NCBI GenBank assembly: GCA_964623815.1
Contig: CAZUVR010000010.1
Location: 1-64,000, forward strand
Source: Chroococcopsis sp964623815
Lineage (GTDB): Bacteria; Cyanobacteriota; Cyanobacteriia; Cyanobacteriales; Microcystaceae
Direction: 5' to 3'
DNA: 64,000 nt
Each line of letters begins with the position of its first letter. The first letter of the stretch is position 1. Below are positions 1-7,698 of this stretch, one piece after another. Under the pieces are notes generated by a model. It worked only from the letters and a program-made list of their open reading frames with translations, had not been told where the DNA came from and made no database searches. The translations under genes were made by a program, and so were the position numbers.

Positions 1-940
1 CTACTAAAAACATCGGTAATAGTAAAAATAAAACTAATAATCCCCCACAAACAAGTTGTTTAAATTTCCCTTTTACCTGCCATACATAAAATCCTATCGT
101 TATCAACAATAAAGGCAGTGCGCTTAATTTAATGGTTACGGCCCCCGCCGATAAAAGTAAGGGGATGATAGAGGTTTTAGGCATGGAAAGCGTTATGATC
201 ATCAACCAGGCGACCACTCCTATGAGTAAAATTATAGGCAGATCGGGAGAGGGGGAAATAAGCAGAAAACGAACGTCTCTAAAGCGAAGGGAAATTAAGC
301 ATAAAATACTAAAACCAGCAAAAAAATAATCGCTAAACTTGCCCGACCTTAACAGTATATAACGCCAACAAAATAGAGATTGTATCAAAAAAAATAAAAA
401 GGCTAAACCGTTAATTACGGCACCCCCTGTAAAATTAATGGCTTGACTATTCCAGGGCGCATTTAAAGCGAACCAAGAAGAGACAATACCCAAATTTTTG
501 AGAATCAGAACTATACCAGTAACGCTACCAAATTCTGATAACCAGCGAATAGAACTATAGTGATACCAGGCTGATTCCAACCACGTAACTTGGACAGTTG
601 TCACAATTAGCAATATGCTAACTATTAAAAGAATAATTAGGTTGATACGAAAAGATAAAAAAGCTAATAATTCTTGTGCCTCTATGTGAACTTTTTTTAA
701 AACGATATTAGCAATCACAAAAAATAACAGTAACCCTATGGCAACGCTAAAACTGAGAGGAATAAATAGAGATGTTCCCAATAACAACACCGCATTAGTT
801 AACATACCTATCCAGATATAAATGCTTGATTTTTGATCTATTCGGAAAGTCAAGTTAAGCGATAAAAAATTAATAATGGTTATTCCAGTAAGGTAGAAGT
901 TGACTGTTAAGAGTATCCATATTAGTAGAAAATATATCAT
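1..940 (-). CDS. LIC_10190-type polytopic membrane protein (3' end beyond window)
   Basis: Translating the reverse strand from the ATG at 940 gives one uninterrupted reading frame of about 313 codons that leaves the window at base 1, so the C-terminus is missing. The product is almost entirely hydrophobic, starts MIYFLLIWILL, and has many membrane spans. Around residues 120-165 it contains a stretch with WYHYSSIRWL, then LKNLGIVSSWFALNAPW. This resembles the loop of the LIC_10190 family of large cyanobacterial membrane proteins, which look like lipid-linked-sugar glycosyltransferases; the enzymatic role is inference. It is divergent from the glycosyltransferase at 1120 and lies beside a polysaccharide locus, which fits a role in glycan assembly or export. 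Confidence 0.75.
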   Translation of the reverse strand, partial: MIYFLLIWILLTVNFYLTGITIINFLSLNLTFRIDQKSSIYIWIGMLTNAVLLLGTSLFIPLSFSVAIGLLLFFVIANIVLKKVHIEAQELLAFLSFRINLIILLIVSILLIVTTVQVTWLESAWYHYSSIRWLSEFGSVTGIVLILKNLGIVSSWFALNAPWNSQAINFTGGAVINGLAFLFFLIQSLFCWRYILLRSGKFSDYFFAGFSILCLISLRFRDVRFLLISPSPDLPIILLIGVVAWLMIITLSMPKTSIIPLLLSAGAVTIKLSALPLLLITIGFYVWQVKGKFKQLVCGGLLVLFLLLPMFLV

Positions 941-1119
941 TGTCTATCCTGATTTTATTTTTTAGGTAATAGTTATAAAAGTTATCGATCTATATCACTT
1001 GATATTTTTACCTCGCTAATTATAAATTTTCAACCAAAATAACTTGACAAAATAGTTACTATCATGGTGAATATATAAAAAATATCAAACGAGTGCGAAA
1101 TTATCAATAAGTATCGAGA

Positions 1120-1914
1120 GTGACCGGCATGGCAAAGAATTCGATTTCCGTGGTCATACCTGTTTACAGAGGAGGTAACGCCTTTGTGGATTGTCTGGCG
1201 AGTTTAAAAGAAAGTTTGATCGCACCGGCTGAAATTATCGTCGTGGTTGATGGTGAAGATCCTCTCTCGCGGGAGGTGGCCGAGAAGTTCGGAGCGAAAG
1301 TATTACAATTAGATAGCAATCGGGGGCCGGCGACGGCGAGAAATCGGGGAGCGGCTGAGGCGATCGGAGATGTTATATTCTTTATCGATGCCGATGTGAC
1401 AGTACATCTCGACACGATTAAAAAAATTCTCGGTGTATTCGATGCCGATGCCAATTTAGCCGCGCTCATCGGTTCTTATGACGACGAACCCAGGGCCGCA
1501 AACTTCCTCTCTCAATATAAAAATTTATTCCATCATTACAATCATCAGATCGGTTTGGAGGAGGCTTCGACTTTTTGGGGGGCCTGCGGTGCGATCAAAC
1601 GAGATATTTTCCTAGAGATGGGAGGCTTTGACGAAAGCTACCGTCGCCCCTGCATCGAAGACATCGAACTCGGTTATCGGCTTAGAGCTAAAGGCTATCG
1701 AATTCTTCTCTGTAAAGACATTTACGTCAAACACCTGAAACATTGGACGGTGTATTCTCTATTGCGGGCTGACTTTTTTTACCGCGCTCTGCCCTGGACG
1801 GAATTGATCAACCGCGACGGTAATTTCATTAATGATCTCAATCTCGGTTGGTCGAGTCGTCTGAGCGTGGTTTCGGTCTACGCTATTATCTTAGCGTTAG
1901 GGCTGAGTTTTTAG
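1120..1914 (+). CDS. Glycosyltransferase family 2, truncated by an in-frame TAG
   Basis: The GT-A fold is clear: SISVVIPVYRGG at the N-terminus, NRGPATARNRGA, then the metal-binding FFIDADV near residue 90, and GGFDESYRRPCIEDIELGYR as the acceptor/catalytic region. It should add a sugar from a nucleotide sugar to a lipid-linked or polysaccharide acceptor. The frame stops at TAG 1912-1914 after LALGLSF, yet the same frame continues open for 70 more codons that read like the usual membrane-associated C-terminus of such enzymes. The gene is therefore either a recent nonsense mutant, a sequencing error, or read through. The start could be GTG 1120 or ATG 1129. Confidence 0.85.
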   Translation: MTGMAKNSISVVIPVYRGGNAFVDCLASLKESLIAPAEIIVVVDGEDPLSREVAEKFGAKVLQLDSNRGPATARNRGAAEAIGDVIFFIDADVTVHLDTIKKILGVFDADANLAALIGSYDDEPRAANFLSQYKNLFHHYNHQIGLEEASTFWGACGAIKRDIFLEMGGFDESYRRPCIEDIELGYRLRAKGYRILLCKDIYVKHLKHWTVYSLLRADFFYRALPWTELINRDGNFINDLNLGWSSRLSVVSVYAIILALGLSF

Positions 1915-2127
1915 TTTCCCGCTTTACTTTGGGCGGTACAACTGCTGGCGATCGTTCTTATCTTTCTCAATTTATCCGTTTACGACTTCTTCCTCAAGAA
2001 GAGGGGGATTTTATTCACCCTGGTAGTATTACCCTGGCATTGGTTGTATTACTTCTATAGCGGCTTAGCCTTCGCTATCGGCACAGCACGATACCAGCTT
2101 AGTAGTATCGTGCAGGCAAAAAGTTAA
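1915..2127 (+). pseudogene. Detached in-frame C-terminal part of the 1120 glycosyltransferase
   Basis: Directly after TAG 1912-1914, the same frame encodes 70 residues without interruption to TAA 2125-2127. It begins FPALLWAVQLLAIVLIFLN and includes LVVLPWHWLYYFYSGLAFAI, a hydrophobic tail typical of membrane-associated GT2 enzymes. With the upstream part the protein would be about 335 residues. A perfect 9-bp inverted repeat (2086-2094 with 2105-2113, GCACGATAC/GTATCGTGC) lies in the last codons. There is no start codon or ribosome site of its own. Confidence 0.75.
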
Positions 2128-2133
2128 GCTCCC

Positions 2134-2862
2134 TTAACGCGGCCACACATCGACGGAACTCGATACCTGGATCTGCACGAAGTTACGAGGTTTGGATTGG
2201 ATGAGTATTTTGGGAACCGAATGATAAGAAACGGGGCTACAGGCAAATCCCGCCATAAGATTTCTCTGGGGGCGGATACGCACCGCCTCTTTAGGGAAAA
2301 GTCCTAATACTCTCTCGTTCAATACTAACTCTCCCCCATCACGGCCAGATTGATCCGAATCGCTAAAATAAATGAGCAATGTGGCGAGGCGACGGCGGTG
2401 ATCGAGATGGGATTTACGGCTGTAGCCCACTTGACCTTGATGAATATCGAGTCTGACGTACAATTGCTCGGGGGAGTGGATGACTTTTTCTAAATATCGG
2501 TTTTCTTTATCCTGACGACTTTCTTGATAGGGGACGTATTTAGCTTTATCTGCGGAAACTTTACAGCCGTAAGTAGTCAGCGCCCGTTGGAATTGAGCAA
2601 AAGAGTAATTTATGAAGTCTTGAGAGTGAACTGTTTCAAAAAATGTTTTCCAGGCCCAATTTTCTGTGATCAGACGATCATATTCCTCGTCTCCCCAATA
2701 ATAGGAAAACCCACTGGGGCCGCTAGAAGGGGGACAGAGGGGGAAACTGCGCTCTAATTCTTCGTAAACCTGCCTGTCTAAGAAATTAGACTGTACGATA
2801 TGGTCAAAGGGTTTTTCTTGGACAGGGAGGAGGGTAAAGGGAAAAGCTTGAGAAACTTTCAT
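2134..2862 (-). CDS. 2OG-Fe(II) oxygenase family protein
   Basis: This is a 242-residue protein with a 2-oxoglutarate/iron dioxygenase facial triad. H152 and D154 lie in SHLDHRRRLA, the distal H214 in VSYHSVPK, and R226 is a plausible 2-oxoglutarate-binding arginine; the DGGELVLNERV strand sits between them. Such enzymes hydroxylate a substrate using O2 and 2-oxoglutarate. It is the last gene of a minus-strand run with a sulfotransferase, a pyruvyl transferase and a GT2, separated from the sulfotransferase by 94 bp. The substrate is unknown; a modified glycan or glycan-bearing lipid is suggested only by context. Confidence 0.8.
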   Translation of the reverse strand: MKVSQAFPFTLLPVQEKPFDHIVQSNFLDRQVYEELERSFPLCPPSSGPSGFSYYWGDEEYDRLITENWAWKTFFETVHSQDFINYSFAQFQRALTTYGCKVSADKAKYVPYQESRQDKENRYLEKVIHSPEQLYVRLDIHQGQVGYSRKSHLDHRRRLATLLIYFSDSDQSGRDGGELVLNERVLGLFPKEAVRIRPQRNLMAGFACSPVSYHSVPKILIQSKPRNFVQIQVSSSVDVWPR

Positions 2863-2956
2863 AAATTTAAAATAAATGAGAATGTCTTGAAAAAATGGTG
2901 TAGTTCGGTCAACATTGGCTATTTTAGACTGGAGCTATTATCAGCTATAAAAACGA

Positions 2957-3784
2957 TTATAAATAGCCATAGCGTAGTAGTTCTTTCCGTAGAAACCGCT
3001 CTAGAAATAAGTATTCTTTTGGATGGGACGTTTTATATTCCGTGTTCGACCGCACAGATGTTAGAGCCTTTCCTTTCCAGTCCAGGGAACGCGCTAGAAC
3101 TACATTACTGGGTACGTCCGTACAGAGTTGGCGAGGTTCGTATGTTTCACTCAGGAAATTCATCACCCTATTCATAACCGCCTCGGGATGATTCACCAAT
3201 TCTTCGTAGCCGACAATAAAGAATTGTTCCGGATAGAGGGCAGAAAATTTTTCCATCAGGTGAAGGCTTTTCAGCCAGAGTCGCCCCGCCGAGGCTAAAT
3301 TTTTCTTGTACCAGGGCATGGAGTAGAGCGATAGGGCCGTATCACGTCCGTCGCGCAACAAACAGACAACCCGCGCAGAGGGAAACCATCGTAGAATCGT
3401 CGGTACATTTTTCAGGTGTTGAGGCGTTTTCTCTCCGCACCGAGCTTTAGAATTATTGCGTGCGTAGAGGTTAAGAATCGTCGCCAGCATTTCTTGGGCA
3501 GGGGGTGCGTCGGGGTTCATACTATCGATCACTTCCTCCGGCTTAAGTTTTAATTCAGGCAAACGCCGCCATTTTTGCAAGAGTCTTAGGCGTAGAAAGT
3601 CGTTAGGGCGATACGAGAGATGGGGGAGGATCTCATCAAAAAAGCCCGTTTCCGGTGTAATGGCGAAATTGCTGTGACGATCGATCAGCACGCTCAAAAG
3701 GGTAGTACCAGAACGGGGACAGCCAACTATGAATAAATAGCTTTTACTGCCATCAGATTGTAAATTAGAGGTTAAATCCTTCAT
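2957..3784 (-). CDS. PAPS-dependent sulfotransferase family protein
   Basis: Residues 21-30 (GCPRSGTTLL) form the 5'-phosphosulfate loop that binds PAPS. A second motif, VVCLLRDGRDTALSLY in mid-protein, matches the 3'-phosphate-binding region. The length of 275 residues suits a compact bacterial sulfotransferase (Sulfotransfer_3 type). It transfers sulfate from PAPS to an alcohol or sugar. It lies 11 bp after the pyruvyl transferase gene on the same strand and so is probably co-transcribed. With its neighbours it suggests that the glycan made here is sulfated, as many cyanobacterial extracellular polysaccharides are; that substrate assignment is inferred. Confidence 0.9.
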   Translation of the reverse strand: MKDLTSNLQSDGSKSYLFIVGCPRSGTTLLSVLIDRHSNFAITPETGFFDEILPHLSYRPNDFLRLRLLQKWRRLPELKLKPEEVIDSMNPDAPPAQEMLATILNLYARNNSKARCGEKTPQHLKNVPTILRWFPSARVVCLLRDGRDTALSLYSMPWYKKNLASAGRLWLKSLHLMEKFSALYPEQFFIVGYEELVNHPEAVMNRVMNFLSETYEPRQLCTDVPSNVVLARSLDWKGKALTSVRSNTEYKTSHPKEYLFLERFLRKELLRYGYL

Positions 3785-3795
3785 ATATTGAAATT

Positions 3796-4917
3796 TTAGC
3801 TTCCTTTTATCAAAGAGATAAGCGGTTCGATCCCGGTTTCCATGTTCTCGGGATCGGCCAGAAAATGACTATCGCTGAAATCTTGGCTCCAGGCTTCATA
3901 GTAGGTGCGATTTTTATGGGTTGAATTGGGTAACAGGATATGAGGTACACCGATCAAGGTGCTGAAGATATGCCCGTGAAGTCGATCAGTAATGATAAAT
4001 TGCCGGTTCGATAATTGACGGTAGCCGTCGAAGAGTAAATTCAAACTGATCTTGTGTGAAGACCACCAGCGAGAATTTTTTATCTTCTTCCAGTACGATG
4101 TCGAATTCAACCACTCGTTACGCAGTCCCCATTCTTTCGGTGTTAGCAATCCCCTCTGAACCACATCCCGGAATATACCAGTCAGGAAAACGGTAATCGG
4201 CAGCTCTTGAATACCCCAACGCCACCCCCGACTGATAGAAATCCAGTCTTGTTTTTCTATTCGGTACGCTTCTCGCTCTAATAAACGTTGCAAAGATAAA
4301 GTTCTATATTCTTTATCGGTTCTGCTCAATACTAAGATCGGTTTGTCATGATTACCAGCGTAGGGGGATAGTTGGTCTAACCTGAGATGGCTCGCCGCAT
4401 CTGGACAGAGAATTATTTGACAATTGTGGAAATGCTCTTTCGCGGTTCGATAACTTTCCGCGTCGCGGGTAAATAAAGTCAGACGGGGATGGCGATTGAA
4501 TATCTCTGCCGTTTGCCTTAAGTTTTCCCCCTCTTGGAAATGGAGCGTTTGAGGCAGGATATAAACAGAATTCTGCTGGCACTCGTTCACCACGTACTCG
4601 GTGAAACGATGGAATCTTGGCCATAAATCACCGAGATTGCCGCCCCCGTGCAACAAGACTGGCCCGTTACCGATAGATTGCTTCATTCGGGATAGGGATA
4701 AAGAAGCCAGATCGCAAGCGTAGGCTATATCAACCTGACGGGTGTTGTACAGATAATCGATCTCTCCTAACCAGATCAGGTGATCGCCTATATTGAGATG
4801 CGCCGGATAGTTGAGGAGAGCGCAGGATGAATTTAATTCGATCGCCGCTAATCTCTGACATAAAGTTTCCCGAATTTTTAATCTCGCTTCGGAGAAAGAA
4901 AGCTTCTTATCCTTCAT
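3796..4917 (-). CDS. Polysaccharide pyruvyl transferase family protein
   Basis: The 373-residue product has the family pattern: NYPAHLNIGDHLIWLGEIDYL near the N-terminus, VLLHGGGNLGDLWPRF around residue 90, LTLFTRDAESYRTA, ILCPDAASHL, and ITDRLHGHIFSTLIGVPHIL in the C-terminal half. Members attach pyruvate from phosphoenolpyruvate as a ketal to sugar residues. The stop overlaps nothing downstream, while its start overlaps the upstream GT2 stop by 4 bp (ATGA type), indicating translational coupling. With the sulfotransferase next door it points to an acidic polysaccharide. Confidence 0.9.
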   Translation of the reverse strand: MKDKKLSFSEARLKIRETLCQRLAAIELNSSCALLNYPAHLNIGDHLIWLGEIDYLYNTRQVDIAYACDLASLSLSRMKQSIGNGPVLLHGGGNLGDLWPRFHRFTEYVVNECQQNSVYILPQTLHFQEGENLRQTAEIFNRHPRLTLFTRDAESYRTAKEHFHNCQIILCPDAASHLRLDQLSPYAGNHDKPILVLSRTDKEYRTLSLQRLLEREAYRIEKQDWISISRGWRWGIQELPITVFLTGIFRDVVQRGLLTPKEWGLRNEWLNSTSYWKKIKNSRWWSSHKISLNLLFDGYRQLSNRQFIITDRLHGHIFSTLIGVPHILLPNSTHKNRTYYEAWSQDFSDSHFLADPENMETGIEPLISLIKGS

Positions 4918-5822
4918 AAACTATTCCTCTTATTGAGCGGCTCTCTCATCGCTTCCCAGATGAAACCGGTGGTGTTAGCCACTTCCCACACTACCAGGAG
5001 TAATAATAACCCCGCTCTTTGTGAACTCGGCGCGAGCAGTAACCGCCCCTGAAGTTCTCGTAAGAGCAGAAGATGTTTACCGACTGTGCTGGATTCCTTT
5101 GTTGAGCTGCCGTTTTTACTAAAACGGTAGGCCCCTTTCCCATAATTCAAATATTGCCACCAGAAGCCCTTTAAAGTCGTGCGGTTTTCGTGAAGAACGA
5201 TCGCCTCTGTAGATTTGACCAGATGGCGACCACTCTCGCGCCATCTGCGGCAGAAATCCCGATCCTCCGCCGCCAGTAGCCCGTAAGCTGTATCACAACC
5301 GCCGAGAGCGAGATAGTCTTTTTTGGGTACGGCAAAATTGAGGCCTGCAAAGAACTCCGGTTCCGAGCCTTCCGGGTTGAAGGTCGCATCTACCGCCTCG
5401 CTGATTAACTGACCGGTACAGGCTACCAAACTTTCGGGGTAGAGGTTTTTCGCCGTTCCACCGATCATTTTACCTGGGTGGAGTTTAGCCGTTTTAAAGA
5501 TGGCTTCCAGCCATTGAGGCTCAGCCACACAATCATCATCGAGATAAACCAGCAGTTCACCCCCCGCAAATTGCGCCCCCATATTGCGGTTTCCTGCTAC
5601 TCCCCTGTTTTCCACGGTTAAATGGCGGATCGATAATGAGTGTTGAAAACTTTCTACCACTGAAGTAACCGGGGGTTGGGATACATCCACCAATACCACC
5701 TCAAAGGAGTTTTGACCGATGGTTTGAGCTACGAGCGATTTTAGACAACGTTTTAAGGGTTCCGGACGATTAAAAGTCATCACTATGACGGAAACTTGAC
5801 AATCAGAAAGACTTTCACCCAT
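4914..5822 (-). CDS. Glycosyltransferase family 2 protein
   Basis: This 302-residue protein begins SVIVMTFNRPEPLKRCLKSL and carries NRGVAGNRNMGA and the metal-binding LLVYLDDDCVAEPQW near residue 95, then LLAAEDRDFCRRWRESGR as the acceptor-side ED motif. It should transfer a sugar from a nucleotide donor at the cytoplasmic membrane face. It is the first gene of the minus-strand operon continuing through pyruvyl transferase, sulfotransferase and 2OG oxygenase. It is divergent from the flavoprotein gene at 6172, so promoters for both directions must lie in 5823-6171. Sugar specificity cannot be read from the sequence. Confidence 0.9.
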   Translation of the reverse strand: MGESLSDCQVSVIVMTFNRPEPLKRCLKSLVAQTIGQNSFEVVLVDVSQPPVTSVVESFQHSLSIRHLTVENRGVAGNRNMGAQFAGGELLVYLDDDCVAEPQWLEAIFKTAKLHPGKMIGGTAKNLYPESLVACTGQLISEAVDATFNPEGSEPEFFAGLNFAVPKKDYLALGGCDTAYGLLAAEDRDFCRRWRESGRHLVKSTEAIVLHENRTTLKGFWWQYLNYGKGAYRFSKNGSSTKESSTVGKHLLLLRELQGRLLLAPSSQRAGLLLLLVVWEVANTTGFIWEAMREPLNKRNSL

Positions 5823-6171
5823 AAAGAAATGCCAAAAGTCGCTAAATAAGAATCAAAGATGTGAGAATCTTACAATATTATTCGTCTAAATCTCAAACTT
5901 AATTCCTGCCTGTGTTTTTTTGCCAAAATACCTACACAGAAAAATTTTCTAGTGTTTCTGTTTACAGATCGACTAACAGATGTTAAGATTCCCATTATTT
6001 AGTCAAAAATATACATATTGTAATAAATTTTTTACAAATTTAAGGATCAGATTTATTAAAGTTGGCATTTAAAAATTATGATGTCAACACTCAGATCGCA
6101 AGATGTAGATAGTGACGACTTATCAAAAGTGGATACGAATTTTTAGTACTGGATTCAAAAAACGAACCTAA
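5823..6171. other. AT-rich divergent intergenic region
   Basis: These 349 bases separate the polysaccharide operon on the minus strand from the flavoprotein/flippase pair on the plus strand, and should hold promoters for both. I see AT-rich runs and a short imperfect hairpin around TTGTAA...TTACAA near 6017-6036. A 22-codon plus-strand frame from about 6078 to 6146 is too short to support. I found no RNA gene or convincing conserved box. Confidence 0.4.
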
Positions 6172-7665
6172 ATGAAGCCCATAAAAAATCAAAATAATTA
6201 CGGCTGTGGAGTTTCCGAGGAGCAGTCAACGGTGATTATAGGTGGTGGCCGTGCAGGATTAACGGCGGCTTACTATTTAGCTAAGCACGGTTTTAAGTCG
6301 GTGGTTTTAGAAAAGGGCGATCGAGTTGGGGGCATCTCCCGAACTGAAACCTATAAGGGGTATCGTTTCGACATCGGCGGGCATCGCTTCTTTACTAAGG
6401 TTCCTGAAGTTAATCATCTGTGGCAGGAGGTTTTAGCCGATGACTTTATCAAAGTTCCCCGCCTATCCCGCATATATTACGGAGGCAAGTATTTTAGTTA
6501 TCCTCTAGAGCCTTTTAACGCACTGAGCAATCTGGGGGTATTACCAACTTTATCTATAATTTACAGTTATTTAAAAATCAAAGCTTTCCCCCTGCCGGTT
6601 GAAGAAAACTTCGAGCAATGGGTGACGAATCGTTTCGGCGAACGTCTTTACAAGACATTTTTTAAAAGCTATACAGAAAAAGTATGGGGGATTCCCTGTA
6701 CTCAAATTCGGGCCGATTGGGCGGCCCAACGCATCCGGGGACTATCCTTAAAAAAAGCGATTATAAACGCCTTCGTCGGCTCTAACGATACGAAAACATT
6801 GATCAAAGAGTTCGACTATCCGCGTTTAGGCCCGGGTATGATGTGGGAGAGATTTCAAGAAAAGTTAGAGGCTCAGGGTAACACCGTTTCCCTCAATACG
6901 GAAGTGATCAAGGTCAAACGGCGCGGCAACAGGATCACGAGTATCGTCATCAAACAGAACGATCGCATCGAGGAAATAGAGGGGAATTACTTCGTTAATA
7001 CGATGCCTATCGGCCTATTAATGCACCGTCTCGATCCCCTACCCCCGGAGAAGGTTCTCATAGCGGCCCGGCGACTAAAGTACCGAGATTTTCTGATCGT
7101 GCCTATCATCATCAACCAAGAACATCTTTTCCCCGATAATTGGATCTACATTCACGAGCCTAAATTCAAAGTGGGTAGGATTCAGAACTTTAAGAACTGG
7201 AGTCCTTTTATGGTGCCGGATGCCAAGAAAACCTGTTTGGGGATGGAATATTTCTGTAGCGAAGGGGATGAACTATGGGAGATGGACGATATGGATCTCA
7301 TCAAACAGGCGGCGCGAGAAATCGTCAGCCTCGGGCTTGTAGATGACATCAACAAGGTGGAAGACGGCACCGTGATCCGCCAGAAAAAAGCCTATCCCGT
7401 CTACGATGACGAGTATCAGCAACATCTGGAAGTTATCCAAGAATATATTGAGACTTTAGAAAATTTACAATCGGTGGGGCGTAACGGAATGCACCGTTAT
7501 AACAATCAAGATCATTCCATGCTCTCGGCGTTGCTCGCGGCGGAGAATATCATGGGTGCTAATCATAACCTGTGGAATGTTAACACCGAGCGATCGTACC
7601 ACGAGGAATTCATGACGAAACCAAAGACAGAAGTTAGTGAGCTTTCCGTGTTAGCTTCAGCATAA
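6172..7665 (+). CDS. FAD-dependent oxidoreductase, UDP-galactopyranose-mutase/amine-oxidase-like
   Basis: Near residue 20 it has a Rossmann dinucleotide motif, VIIGGGRAGLTAAYYLAKHG, followed by the second FAD contact VVLEKGDRVGGISRT and the GYRFDIGGHRFF motif typical of the NAD(P)/FAD oxidoreductases of cyanobacterial polysaccharide loci. The glycine-rich loop reads GGGRAG where GGGPAG is usual. At 497 residues it is full length; the last conserved FAD contact is probably RYNNQDHSMLSALLA. The family includes UDP-galactopyranose mutases and uncharacterised sugar-locus flavoenzymes, so the exact reaction is open. It precedes the flippase gene by 33 bp in the same direction. Confidence 0.85.
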   Translation: MKPIKNQNNYGCGVSEEQSTVIIGGGRAGLTAAYYLAKHGFKSVVLEKGDRVGGISRTETYKGYRFDIGGHRFFTKVPEVNHLWQEVLADDFIKVPRLSRIYYGGKYFSYPLEPFNALSNLGVLPTLSIIYSYLKIKAFPLPVEENFEQWVTNRFGERLYKTFFKSYTEKVWGIPCTQIRADWAAQRIRGLSLKKAIINAFVGSNDTKTLIKEFDYPRLGPGMMWERFQEKLEAQGNTVSLNTEVIKVKRRGNRITSIVIKQNDRIEEIEGNYFVNTMPIGLLMHRLDPLPPEKVLIAARRLKYRDFLIVPIIINQEHLFPDNWIYIHEPKFKVGRIQNFKNWSPFMVPDAKKTCLGMEYFCSEGDELWEMDDMDLIKQAAREIVSLGLVDDINKVEDGTVIRQKKAYPVYDDEYQQHLEVIQEYIETLENLQSVGRNGMHRYNNQDHSMLSALLAAENIMGANHNLWNVNTERSYHEEFMTKPKTEVSELSVLASA

Positions 7666-7698
7666 TCCTGAAGAAACCGAACCATCTACACCCTAATC

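Noticed and set aside
132..329. A 65-residue plus-strand frame at the left edge
   Set aside because: It is the antisense shadow of the open minus-strand membrane protein frame 940-1, which has a plausible family match.
1848..2060. A separate 70-residue gene in another frame
   Set aside because: It is a different frame from the conserved C-terminal part (1915-2127) of the glycosyltransferase and encodes no recognisable sequence.
2086..2113. Perfect 9-bp hairpin as a terminator or attenuator
   Set aside because: It lies in the coding C-terminus of the interrupted glycosyltransferase and has no T-run; the match may be due to coding constraints.
2800..3177. 125-residue plus-strand frame over the sulfotransferase and oxygenase genes
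   Set aside because: It runs antisense to two well-supported genes and has no family features.
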